DNA of 64,000 nt from Halarsenatibacter silvermanii (GTDB lineage Bacteria > Bacillota > Halanaerobiia > Halanaerobiales > Halarsenatibacteraceae). The stretch spans positions 62,001-126,000 of the forward strand of contig NZ_FNGO01000003.1 of assembly GCF_900103135.1 (NCBI RefSeq), read 5' to 3'. Shown piece after piece: positions 25,944-33,618 of the stretch (positions within the stretch are counted from its first letter, which is position 1; every line of letters starts with the position of its first letter). The notes under the pieces are model-generated. The model had not been told where the DNA came from, did no database searches, and worked only from the letters and a program-made list of their open reading frames with translations. The position numbers were made by a program, and so were the translations under genes.

Positions 25944-25961
25944 ATTACCCGATCGGGTAAT
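25944..25961. promoter_or_regulatory. perfect 18-bp palindrome, putative operator
   Basis: ATTACCCGATCGGGTAAT is perfectly self-complementary and lies upstream of the GGDEF/HD-GYP gene. On the minus strand a TATAAT (about 25920-25915) is found about 25 bp downstream of it, so a bound regulator would overlap the promoter. The binder is not identified; the adjacent LuxR-type regulator is one candidate. Confidence 0.55.
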
Positions 25962-26026
25962 TTTTATTGAAAAATTAGGAGGAAAAGTGAGAAAAGATAG
26001 GGAGTTAAGAAGCAGAAGGATAAGTA

Positions 26027-26803
26027 TTAATTTTCCAGCAATCTGTGGATTAATTCCTGGCGGCTGGAAACTCCAGCCTTTCTGTAAAGATTTTGAAGGT
26101 GTTTTTTGACGGTATTCACGGAAATAAACAGATCTTCGCTGATTTCAAGGTTTGATTGACCGGACCTGACCAGGCAGGCCACTTCTTTTTCCCTTGGGGT
26201 AAAGTCAAATTTTTCCATGCTCAGCCGGTATTTGATATTGATATACTTTTGATCGGAGAGACTTTGAGGGTGTATTTTCTTTAAAAGATGGATATGGCAG
26301 GCTATACTTGTCTTAACGCGGTTCAAAAAAAGAAGCTCAGCTGTGCTAAAATCCCCGCTCTCTTCCTGGCGGATTAAAGTTATAGTAATCAGTATTTCGC
26401 CTCTATAGTGAATATCAACCCCGCAGAGGTAGTAAAATTCATTGGGCGAAAGAAAATTATTAAAGTAATTAGTCCTCCTCCAGCTGCGATGATCAAAAAC
26501 CAGTGAGCTTTTCAGCGCTGATGGTGTGTCAAAAATGCAGTTTTTCAGCGGATCTATATATTGAAAATGTTCTACATATTCATCTATAACTTCATAATCA
26601 ATATTTACGGTAATAAATTTCGAAAAATCCTGATCGTCATTATGCTCGAGTATATGACCGGCATCAAAAAGTATGAAATGATCCAATTCTTGCAAAATTT
26701 TTTCATAATATTTCTCGAAACTGGCTTTTACACAGGTCCGGTTGACAAATTTCATTATTTTCTTCCACATGTTTTTATTAAGATTGGAATCTTCTGCAGC
26801 CAC
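26027..26803 (-). CDS. LuxR-family transcriptional regulator
   Basis: Soluble regulator of about 259 residues. The C-terminal 65 residues are a LuxR/FixJ-type helix-turn-helix (FTPREKEVACLVRSGQSNLEISEDLFISVNTVKKHLQNLYRKAG). Residues 1-190 form a putative sensory domain of GAF/autoinducer-like size that I cannot classify further. The start is ambiguous: the in-frame ATG abuts the AGAGGTG site, so the GTG at 26803 with 6-nt spacing is preferred. It is transcribed alone. Its target is unknown; the palindrome at 25944 and the direct repeats at 26943 are candidate sites. Confidence 0.82.
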   Translation of the reverse strand: MAAEDSNLNKNMWKKIMKFVNRTCVKASFEKYYEKILQELDHFILFDAGHILEHNDDQDFSKFITVNIDYEVIDEYVEHFQYIDPLKNCIFDTPSALKSSLVFDHRSWRRTNYFNNFLSPNEFYYLCGVDIHYRGEILITITLIRQEESGDFSTAELLFLNRVKTSIACHIHLLKKIHPQSLSDQKYINIKYRLSMEKFDFTPREKEVACLVRSGQSNLEISEDLFISVNTVKKHLQNLYRKAGVSSRQELIHRLLEN

Positions 26804-26886
26804 TGCCATCACCTCTGGGGCGCATAAAAGTTAATTTAATATTAAAAAAACAATGAATAAAAATAATTAACCATTTTATTGACTAA

Positions 26887-26915
26887 AGTATACCGCATTA
26901 TGCCCGCATATTCAA
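26887..26915 (-). promoter_or_regulatory. predicted promoter of the LuxR-type gene
   Basis: Minus-strand TTGAAT (26915-26910), 17-bp spacer, TATACT (26892-26887), about 85 bp upstream of the start. The spacer contains TATGCGGGCATA, a short inverted repeat. Confidence 0.55.
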
Positions 26916-26942
26916 TACATTTCAGATAAATTCATGTCCTAA

Positions 26943-26966
26943 ATGCGGATTTTTATGCGGATTTTC
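26943..26966. repeat. tandem 12-bp direct repeat upstream of the LuxR-type gene
   Basis: ATGCGGATTTTT is followed directly by ATGCGGATTTTC. Further ATGCGG-like and GCATA words lie in the promoter spacer. Nothing else is evident in the 300-bp gap between this gene and fur. Confidence 0.5.
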
Positions 26967-27114
26967 TAAATATCAGCTGGTTTAATATAGTTTTGGTCAT
27001 ATTCTTACTGCTTATTTTGGAAGCTATTATTTTCTTAGGAACATATAAACAAGCAGTTGTAATTACAGGATGCGAATATTCAGCTATGCGGCCAGATATT
27101 CCCGGCCACATCTG

Positions 27115-27582
27115 TCACTCGTAAGCGCTGTCCTCCTGCTCCATTTGACATTCCTGACAGCTGCCAAAAAATTTTATTCGTTGTTCCCGGGGAATAAAAC
27201 CATATTTTTCCTCAATATTTTCTTCAAATTTATTTAAATCTTCTGATTTAAATTCGATTACTCTACCACAGTCCAGACAAACCAGGTGGTGATGATGGTC
27301 TCTGAAGTTGACAAACTCAAAATAATCTTCCTGCTCCCCTAAATTTAACCTCCTGACCAGGTCCAGCTCTTCCAGAAGTTCTAAAGTTCTGTATATGGTT
27401 GTCAGACCTATATCAGGATTTATTTGCCTGACAGTTTTGTGCAGCTCATCAGCTGTCAAATGTTTTTCTGCGTTTTCGACCAGTGTTTTGAGAATATCTC
27501 TTCGCTGTTCTGTCAGCCTAAAACCGCTATTTCTGACGCTGCATATCAGCTCTTCCATTAGCTCAGATTTTCTTGTGAGCAT
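27115..27582 (-). CDS. Fur-family metalloregulator (Fur/Zur/PerR type)
   Basis: 155 residues. The N-terminal winged helix includes RLTEQRRDILKTL and LTTIYRTLELLEELDLV. The C-terminal metal/dimer domain has FRDHHHHLVCLDCG and CQEC, giving two CxxC pairs for a structural zinc site and histidines for the sensory site. Specificity (Fe, Zn, Mn/peroxide) cannot be decided by eye. GGGGGG precedes the ATG. A frameshifted DUF5320 gene lies just upstream on the same strand; no metal transporter is adjacent. Confidence 0.9.
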   Translation of the reverse strand: MLTRKSELMEELICSVRNSGFRLTEQRRDILKTLVENAEKHLTADELHKTVRQINPDIGLTTIYRTLELLEELDLVRRLNLGEQEDYFEFVNFRDHHHHLVCLDCGRVIEFKSEDLNKFEENIEEKYGFIPREQRIKFFGSCQECQMEQEDSAYE

Positions 27583-27690
27583 GAATATCCCCCCAGCCTC
27601 GGATAAATTTATCAGCCCCGCCTCTCCTTCAGTGCAGAGAGCGGAGCTGATTACAGTTTACCCTATGCTGCTCAGCGGAGCAGTTTTACT

Positions 27691-27860
27691 TCAGCCCAAT
27701 TTTTTATTACACTTTCGACTCGAGTTCATCGCTTCTGTCTCTGACAGCATCCAGTTCATTTGATTGCCAGAATGGGGGACATTACATCCTGCACAATGAA
27801 CAGAAACTCTATCTGTCATCGCCCCATTCCTGCAGGACCTGGGCCATCTCTTCGAGACAT
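27691..27860 (-). pseudogene. frameshifted DUF5320-type small protein
   Basis: From the ATG at 27860 (with GGGGGT upstream) the minus strand reads MSRRDGPGPAGMG, then hits a stop. Shifting one base gives GAMTDRVSVHCAGCNVPHSGNQMN and continues to 27691. Joined, this matches the consensus of DUF5320 proteins (MPRGDGTGPxGxGPMTGRxxGxCAGxxxPG). The indel falls in a GGGG run. DUF5320 genes are often found beside Fe-Mo-cofactor-like proteins in anaerobes; here only fur is adjacent. A sequencing error in the G run is the alternative to a true pseudogene. Confidence 0.65.
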
Positions 27861-27988
27861 AGCCACCCCCTTTTTTAAACATTTGATCATTACAATTTCA
27901 TTTTAACATGGTTTCTGACATGTGTCAAAAAAGGGGTTGGCCCGCTGATTTTTTATATTGCAGCCAGATTAAGTCAACGGCAGTAAAT

Positions 27989-28909
27989 TCATCTCCACTG
28001 CAAATCATCGATCGGTCCGTGAGGAGAAAGGCGCATACCATCATTTTCAAATTCTACAGGCATTTCATAAATATGAGTCAAAAACTCCAGACCGTCCCGC
28101 AGCTGACTATCAGCAAATTCCAGATATATATCGGATTCATAAATGGTTAGTTCGTCCCGGGGCTGATAATAACCGAGATCAAGATAGGAATCAAACGACA
28201 AAAAATCTGTGGTAAAACGCAACTCATCTAAGGTTATATCCACCTGTTCATCATTCTCCCCTGGAAAAAGATCTTCGCTGCTGAGCTTCACTTTCAGGCT
28301 GCTGAATCTTATCTGCCCCAGATCCAGCCCCAAAAATTGACGAATTTGTTCCAGATCTGCCTGATCTACCTCTCCCCAGTTCAACAAATCGAAGTTCATA
28401 TCCTTCAGTTCCAGCCCGGCGGTAAAATTCCAGTGATAATCTTCTATATCAGCCTCTCCGGAATAATTAATCAAAAGTTTATTCAGCCGGGAAATTTCTA
28501 TCCCGTTCTCATTAAAAGAATTAATATCAAAAAAAGTCAGCTCAAAATCATCCAGATTGAGAAGATGCTCTTCAGATTCTTCGGCGGTTAAAAGACCCAG
28601 CATCTCACCTGCTGTCATGTCAACATCGAGTTCCTCGATATGGATTTCTCCCCGACTGTGATTGTATTTCAGCTCATCCCCTATTATTTTTCCCTGCCAG
28701 AGGCTGGAAGAAAACTTCCCGTCGATCATTTCAACCTCCTCATCATCCAGCGTTTTCTTAAAGCCTTCCTGCAGACCTTCAGCAAAGCTATCGGTTATCA
28801 AATTATTTAGCGTGTAATTCAAAATAAGAAGACCAGCAATCACTGCCACAACAAGAATTATAGCAATTTTACCTTTATTACCATGCGTTTTTTCCTGTGC
28901 CAAATCCAT
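27989..28909 (-). CDS. membrane-anchored extracytoplasmic protein, unknown
   Basis: Not recognised. One N-terminal transmembrane helix (IAIILVVAVIAGLLILNYTL, residues of about 16-35) is followed by about 270 acidic residues of beta-rich appearance with repeated DLDDFELTFFDINSF- and LELKDMNFDLLNW-like segments. These recall AsmA-like or LPS-transport-type lipid-handling proteins, but weakly. The ATG overlaps the stop of the upstream ECF-type gene (TGATG), so the two are translationally coupled and probably work together. Confidence 0.65.
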   Translation of the reverse strand: MDLAQEKTHGNKGKIAIILVVAVIAGLLILNYTLNNLITDSFAEGLQEGFKKTLDDEEVEMIDGKFSSSLWQGKIIGDELKYNHSRGEIHIEELDVDMTAGEMLGLLTAEESEEHLLNLDDFELTFFDINSFNENGIEISRLNKLLINYSGEADIEDYHWNFTAGLELKDMNFDLLNWGEVDQADLEQIRQFLGLDLGQIRFSSLKVKLSSEDLFPGENDEQVDITLDELRFTTDFLSFDSYLDLGYYQPRDELTIYESDIYLEFADSQLRDGLEFLTHIYEMPVEFENDGMRLSPHGPIDDLQWR

Positions 28910-29439
28910 CACTCCTTATTTGCTTGAAGAATTTCCGCCAGAGTTTTTTGCAGCAAAACGGCCAGAAAACCACCGGCCAGAGCGGTATACAGCTGAGGAA
29001 TAGTCATCATCCGGGCCATAGCAGGAGGCACTTCGACCAGAAAACTGACCGCTCCCGCCAGTATCAAAAACTTTGCCCCAGCCCCCGCCGCTACAGCAGC
29101 TATATTTTTAAAAGTGAAGCCCGATTTCGGTTTGACTGCCAGCATCCTGCTCAAAAGTGCATATACCAGAACTAAAACGGCATTGCCAATAGCAATGAAA
29201 GGGATCATAGGAGCCAGCAGCGGAGGCAGTATGCCCCGCAAAAAAGCCACCAAAGGCGTCAATATACCTATCAATATGCCGGCAGCTGAACCCAGCATCA
29301 TCACTGCCACGAACAGAATTGTATTAATCGCTGGTCCGGTCACAGGCTGTGGCAGCCCGCTCATTTGGAAGACCAGAGCCAGCGTCAGCAAAAAAGCTGT
29401 GCGAGTCCAGAATCGAGTATTTTTGACATCTGGTTTCAT
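28909..29439 (-). CDS. ECF-transporter S-component-like membrane protein
   Basis: 176 residues, five or six helices (TAFLLTLALVFQMSGLPQ, ILFVAVMMLGSAAGILIGIL, MIPFIAIGNAVLVLVYALL, KFLILAGAVSFLV, LYTALAGGFLAVLLQKTL). The PVTGPAINTILFV and LTPLVAFLRGILPP segments match the style of substrate-binding S components of energy-coupling-factor vitamin transporters. The ATPases and T component are not adjacent, as is usual for group II systems. The substrate is unknown. The ribosome site is distant from the first ATG, so the start is uncertain. Coupled to the downstream anchored protein. Confidence 0.65.
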   Translation of the reverse strand: MKPDVKNTRFWTRTAFLLTLALVFQMSGLPQPVTGPAINTILFVAVMMLGSAAGILIGILTPLVAFLRGILPPLLAPMIPFIAIGNAVLVLVYALLSRMLAVKPKSGFTFKNIAAVAAGAGAKFLILAGAVSFLVEVPPAMARMMTIPQLYTALAGGFLAVLLQKTLAEILQANKE

Positions 29440-29478
29440 AATGATATATCAACAATCTCTCCTCAATTAAGATTTTTA

Positions 29479-29907
29479 TTATTTGACCACTATTACGGAA
29501 ATCGGGCTGTACCTGGTAACTCTTTCAGCAGTACTCCCCATCAAAAATCTCTTCACAGCTCCTCTCCCTTTATCTGCGACAACCACGAAATCATAGTCTC
29601 CCTCTTCAGCAGTGCGACATATCACATCGGAAGGAACGCCTGTTTTGACCTCTTTTTTTAATTTGCTAACTTTTTTTTCCAGCCCTTCACTGCAGGTATC
29701 GACCATATCTTTCGCCTCTTCTTTCATGCCCTCTCTGCGCGAAAAGGCCTCCCGGGCAAATTCTTCTGAATAAGTTTTTGGAATAGCCTTTTCCAGAACT
29801 GTCAGTACGGTGACATCGAGATCCATATCATCTGCCAGCTCATAAACTTTTCCCACCGCTTTGCTGCAGCTTTTAGAACCATCCACAGCCAGCAATAACT
29901 TTTGCAT
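29479..29907 (-). CDS. universal stress protein UspA family
   Basis: 142 residues, single Usp domain with ATP-binding type signature: LLAVDGSKSCSKAV at the N-terminus, then VADKGRGAVKRFLMGSTAERVTRYSPISVIVVK, fitting Gx2Gx9G(S/T). The start is the ATG with GGAAGG at 5 nt; the longer frame has no ribosome site. It is divergent from the half-permease operon across a 230-bp gap. Confidence 0.9.
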   Translation of the reverse strand: MQKLLLAVDGSKSCSKAVGKVYELADDMDLDVTVLTVLEKAIPKTYSEEFAREAFSRREGMKEEAKDMVDTCSEGLEKKVSKLKKEVKTGVPSDVICRTAEEGDYDFVVVADKGRGAVKRFLMGSTAERVTRYSPISVIVVK

Positions 29908-30071
29908 ATTATCCTTCCTTTCTACGAATTCAATCATTATCAAATTATAATTATTCTTACTATAATTTTCCGGATGTTCAGAAAAAAACCTCTTTGATCG
30001 GAAATTTTATCGGAGAATTTCCCAAAAAATTTAGGGTAAATCACTTTACATACAATTCTTACGCCGAAGGA

Positions 30072-30106
30072 TATAATGGACCCAGAAATCATACCCCTCA
30101 GGGGTA
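30072..30106 (+). promoter_or_regulatory. promoter -10 with CsoR-family-like operator
   Basis: TATAAT (30072-30077), with CATACA 17 bp upstream as a weak -35, is followed at about +8 to +22 by the 15-bp inverted repeat TACCCCTCAGGGGTA (30092-30106). This resembles CsoR/CstR-family operators (ATACCCCTAGGGGTAT type). Location in the initially transcribed region fits repression of the half-permease pair. No csoR-like gene is seen in the window. Confidence 0.6.
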
Positions 30107-30139
30107 CTTAAAAAGTTGCGATTAGGGAGGTTCAATTAA

Positions 30140-30622
30140 ATGCAATATCTCTACTTAATTATGGCAGCTTTGCTCTTCATATCTTTTCTGTTCGATCGCG
30201 AAAAAACCTGGAAATCTATTAAGCGCGGAAAAAACAAACTGGTAAAAATTCTGCCCGGGTACCTTAAGCTGCTGGTGCTGCTTTCGCTGGTCCTGTTCTT
30301 TTCTGAAGATCTGATTGTTCAATATCTGGGTACGGAAAATGTACTGCTGGGCAGCTTTATCGGGCTGATTCTGGGATCTATAACCATGATGCCTGGTTTT
30401 ATAGCCTATCCTCTGGCAGGCATACTTCTCAGTCAGGGAGTCAGCTTTATGGTTATAGCTTCATTTATCATCCCGTTAAAAATGGTAGGAGTTTTGACCT
30501 ATCCTCTTGAGAAGGAATACATGGGCATTAAAGCTACAGTTTATAGAAACACTGCCAGTCTGGTGATAGCGGCTATTTTAACACTTTTGATCGGACTTTA
30601 TTATGGCGAGGTGATTATATAA
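30140..30622 (+). CDS. half-size COG0701-like permease, first subunit
   Basis: 160 residues with four to five helices (LYLIMAALLFISFLFD, LLVLLSLVLFFSEDLIV, LGSFIGLILGSITMMPGFIAYPLAGILL, SLVIAAILTLLIGLYYG). The GSITMMPGFIAYPLAGILLSQG segment corresponds to the conserved helix hairpin of COG0701 permeases. It is preceded by AGGGAGG. Its stop overlaps the next start (TAATG), so two half-permeases are made together and probably form a heterodimer. Regulation by the CsoR-like operator upstream suggests a copper, sulfane-sulfur or related substrate; this is inference. Confidence 0.75.
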   Translation: MQYLYLIMAALLFISFLFDREKTWKSIKRGKNKLVKILPGYLKLLVLLSLVLFFSEDLIVQYLGTENVLLGSFIGLILGSITMMPGFIAYPLAGILLSQGVSFMVIASFIIPLKMVGVLTYPLEKEYMGIKATVYRNTASLVIAAILTLLIGLYYGEVII

Positions 30623-31158
30623 TGAAAAAAGGAAAGAACAAAGATCATAAGGTCGATTATGCTTTTTTTAGCGGTTTCATGCTGTTTTTAGGCATTTCCT
30701 GGCTTTTGAACTTCGGTCCAGGAGTGGCAATGGGAGAAAACTTTCTCATATTTGCCCGTGATATGGTGCTGATTTTACCTCCGGCCTTTGTGATTATAGG
30801 GCTGTTCGAAATCTGGGTAGATAGAGAAACCATAGAAAAACATTTTGGATCATCCTCCGGCTTCAAACGTCATATTTATGCTATTCTGCTGGCTGCCACG
30901 ACAGTAGGAGGAACTTTTGTAGCTTTCCCCGCAGCCAACTCACTTTACCATAAAGGGGCTGATTACAGCTCTATTTTCACATATATAACTTCAGCTTCCC
31001 TGGTTATGATTCCCATGAGCATAATGGAAGCTTCCATTATCGGTCTGGAATTCACCGCCCTTAGGATAGGTCTTTCGCTGCCGCTGGTAGTACTTAGCTC
31101 GATAATCTTAAATGAATTTTTCAGCCGGGGCAGTTATGAACTGCCAGCCAATGTATAA
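30622..31158 (+). CDS. half-size COG0701-like permease, second subunit
   Basis: 178 residues with about five helices (AFFSGFMLFLGISWLLNFGP, MVLILPPAFVIIGLFEIWV, IYAILLAATTVGGTFVAFPAANSLY, LRIGLSLPLVVLSSIIL). It carries the second copy of the permease motif (VGGTFVAFPAANSLYHKGADYSSIFTYITSASLVMIPMSIMEA, seen in parts). It overlaps the first half gene by 1 bp. Together they equal one full-length permease such as that at 19819-20991. Confidence 0.75.
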   Translation: MKKGKNKDHKVDYAFFSGFMLFLGISWLLNFGPGVAMGENFLIFARDMVLILPPAFVIIGLFEIWVDRETIEKHFGSSSGFKRHIYAILLAATTVGGTFVAFPAANSLYHKGADYSSIFTYITSASLVMIPMSIMEASIIGLEFTALRIGLSLPLVVLSSIILNEFFSRGSYELPANV

Positions 31159-31167
31159 GTTGAGTGG

Positions 31168-33618
31168 TTACTTTTCAGAAATATCTATTAAATTGCCGCC
31201 GAGTTTATGAGCCGTTTCCCTGCTGCAGGTGGAAAAAATCACCTGATAGTCCCGGGCGATTTTCTGAATTAATTCGACAGCGTTTTCCTGGCGCCTATCA
31301 TCCAGGTTGACCAGACAATCGTCCAGAACTAAAAAACTATCTTTATCTGCAAAAAGATTATCAAAAAGGGCAAATCTCAAAGCCAGAGCTGCGGCATCAA
31401 ATGTGCCGTAGGAAAGCAATCTTTGAACAGCGGGAAGTTCTCGGCGGCCTTCAGCCTGCCTGAGCAATATCTCAAATTCATCATCTATATTACCCAGCTT
31501 ATAATTTCCATCTGTAAGCCTGAAAAGATGGCTGCTGAAAGAATCGACCAGCGGGCTGAAGGATTGTTCATCTATCTCTTCCAGCTTTTTTTTCACTATC
31601 TTTTTGATCTTTCTATATTTGTGTGCTTTTTCAACCATCCGTTCAAACATTCCTTCTTTTTCCTGTTTGATATTTTTAAGCTCCGCAATCGACTCTTCCG
31701 GCAGATTTTCTCTTACAGAGAATAATTGCTGTTCTTTTTTCCTGATTTTATCTCCCAGCTGCTCATGTCTCTGCCGCAGCGAATTCAGCCTGTCTTTAAA
31801 GTCCTGAGCATCATCAAATTCTTTGGGGAGTTCGCAAAGCTGAGCAAGTTCTCGCTTGAGCTTCTTTATATCTGTCCGCAAATTGTTTTTTTCTTCCTTG
31901 AGCTTATCCAGGTTCTCGTATTCCTGCTGCCATTCTTCTATTTTATCATCGGCTGCCGCTATCTCAGATTCTATCTTTCCTGTTCTGGCGATCAGATTTT
32001 CAATTTCTTCGTTGATCTCCTCCAGCTCCCGGGCGGATTCCAGCTCCTCCAGACCTTTCAACCTTTCTTTTATTTCGGCAAAATCTTCTTCCCCGAGCAG
32101 GTCCCTGACTCTTTCTCTCCTGGTGGCTATACCATTTTTGATCTCTCTTACTTTTTGCAGTTTTTCACGAGCCGCTTCCAGGTCTTCAGCTCCAATGTCC
32201 TCCAGCAGCTCAGCAAACTTTTCTTTATTCAGTTCATACTCCTTTTTAAGACCGGTAACATCCAATTCTGCTGATTCCACCTCTATCTCCTCATGCTCGG
32301 TCTCTATTCTGGCAAATCCCTCAGCCTCGACTTCATCACCGACCTCTGCTTCGATATCCTCCTCCAAACCTGCCTTTATGGTTATTTCTTCAGATTCTGA
32401 ACGGATGATTTTGATCCGAAACCTGCTTCCCTTCAGGCTGGCCCTGGCCTCCCTCAGATTGTCCCGATACTCACTCAGCTTTTTTAGTTTATCTTCATTC
32501 ACGCTTTTTAGATCTTTTTTTTGTAACTCGAGCTCTTTTATCTCATTTTTTAATTTTTTGGCCGTCTTAAATTTTTTCTGCAGAGATTTTCTCTCTTTAT
32601 GCTTTTCCGCCCGCATTTTTTCAGATTTTAATTCATCGATTTTCTTTTTCATTTCTTTCAGATCATTTTTTCTTTCAGACCGGGAGCTTTTCTCTTTCGG
32701 CCATTTTTTGAGAACATCTTCGAGCCTTTTTATCTTTTCTCTTTTGCCGGCTAAATCATGCTCAATCTTCTGTCTTTTGTTGATTTCTTCTTCTTTTTTT
32801 GCCAGTTCATCACGAGCTTTTTTTACTTTCTCCCTGTCATCTTCAAGTTTTTCTATCTCAGATTTAAGACTGCGATATTCTTTTTCCACTGATTCTGCCT
32901 CTTTGATCTTGATTCTGAGGTTTTCCTTCTCGATATATTTATCATATATTTTGCCTCTGGCCTGCTTGTAGGGATTATTCACACCTCTATCAGGGTTGGA
33001 AGGGCAGTTGCCCTGCAGATCCCATTTTCTGGTCAGCTCATGATATTCTTCATTAAGACGGCTGCGAAATTTTTCCGCTGATACGTTGCCCAACCTCATC
33101 ACGGCTCTGCGCAAAAAATTGCTGATAGTATCCTTCAAATTTTGAAACTCGTCTTCTTCAGTGATCTTTTCCAGAAGATCTCTCACCTTTTCCTGGCGGG
33201 TGAAGACAATATTTTCATAGGTGCTTTTTCCATAGGGAAGAAGTTTTTGCCTTTCACTCTTGATTTTCTCATAGGAAATTCGCGAACCATCGGGCAGTTT
33301 CAGATGACCATCCGGATTTTCATTGCTCCATTTTTTATATATCTCGTAAACTTTTTGTTCTGTCTGCAGCTGCAGACCGGCTTCGGCATAATTGCCTCTG
33401 GGGTGAGGAAAAAATCGATCTCTAAATCCTTTGCCCTGCAGTCCTGATCTGTTATACTTTAATTTTGGTTCGATAAATAATGAGGCATGTATAGACTTGA
33501 TAACAGTGCTTTTGCCGGCCTCATTGGGACCGTATAATACATTCAAACCATCATCAAATTCGACCGCTACATCGCTCAACCCGGCAAAAACATCTATGCT
33601 GAGTTCTTTAATATTCAT
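31168..33618 (-). CDS. SbcC/Rad50-like (YhaN-type) coiled-coil ATPase
   Basis: 816 residues. The N-terminal ATPase half has Walker A GPNEAGKST at residue 31; the C-terminal half has signature LLSYGTFDAAALALRFAL and Walker B FLVLDDCLVNLDD near 763. Two long coiled coils (225-395 and 460-700) flank a short region (398-455) that is beta-strand-like and very acidic (FRIKIIRSESEEITIKAG) instead of a CxxC zinc hook. The start overlaps the stop of the nuclease gene by 4 bp, so the two form an SbcCD-like DNA end-processing complex. Length and absence of the hook place it with YhaN-like rather than canonical SbcC proteins. Confidence 0.85.
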   Translation of the reverse strand: MNIKELSIDVFAGLSDVAVEFDDGLNVLYGPNEAGKSTVIKSIHASLFIEPKLKYNRSGLQGKGFRDRFFPHPRGNYAEAGLQLQTEQKVYEIYKKWSNENPDGHLKLPDGSRISYEKIKSERQKLLPYGKSTYENIVFTRQEKVRDLLEKITEEDEFQNLKDTISNFLRRAVMRLGNVSAEKFRSRLNEEYHELTRKWDLQGNCPSNPDRGVNNPYKQARGKIYDKYIEKENLRIKIKEAESVEKEYRSLKSEIEKLEDDREKVKKARDELAKKEEEINKRQKIEHDLAGKREKIKRLEDVLKKWPKEKSSRSERKNDLKEMKKKIDELKSEKMRAEKHKERKSLQKKFKTAKKLKNEIKELELQKKDLKSVNEDKLKKLSEYRDNLREARASLKGSRFRIKIIRSESEEITIKAGLEEDIEAEVGDEVEAEGFARIETEHEEIEVESAELDVTGLKKEYELNKEKFAELLEDIGAEDLEAAREKLQKVREIKNGIATRRERVRDLLGEEDFAEIKERLKGLEELESARELEEINEEIENLIARTGKIESEIAAADDKIEEWQQEYENLDKLKEEKNNLRTDIKKLKRELAQLCELPKEFDDAQDFKDRLNSLRQRHEQLGDKIRKKEQQLFSVRENLPEESIAELKNIKQEKEGMFERMVEKAHKYRKIKKIVKKKLEEIDEQSFSPLVDSFSSHLFRLTDGNYKLGNIDDEFEILLRQAEGRRELPAVQRLLSYGTFDAAALALRFALFDNLFADKDSFLVLDDCLVNLDDRRQENAVELIQKIARDYQVIFSTCSRETAHKLGGNLIDISEK

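Noticed and set aside
31856-32971. Long plus-strand open frame (371 codons) opposite the SbcC-like gene
   Set aside because: Its Ser/Phe/Leu-rich, low-complexity composition is the antisense image of Glu/Lys-rich coiled coil; the minus-strand gene has clear ATPase motifs.
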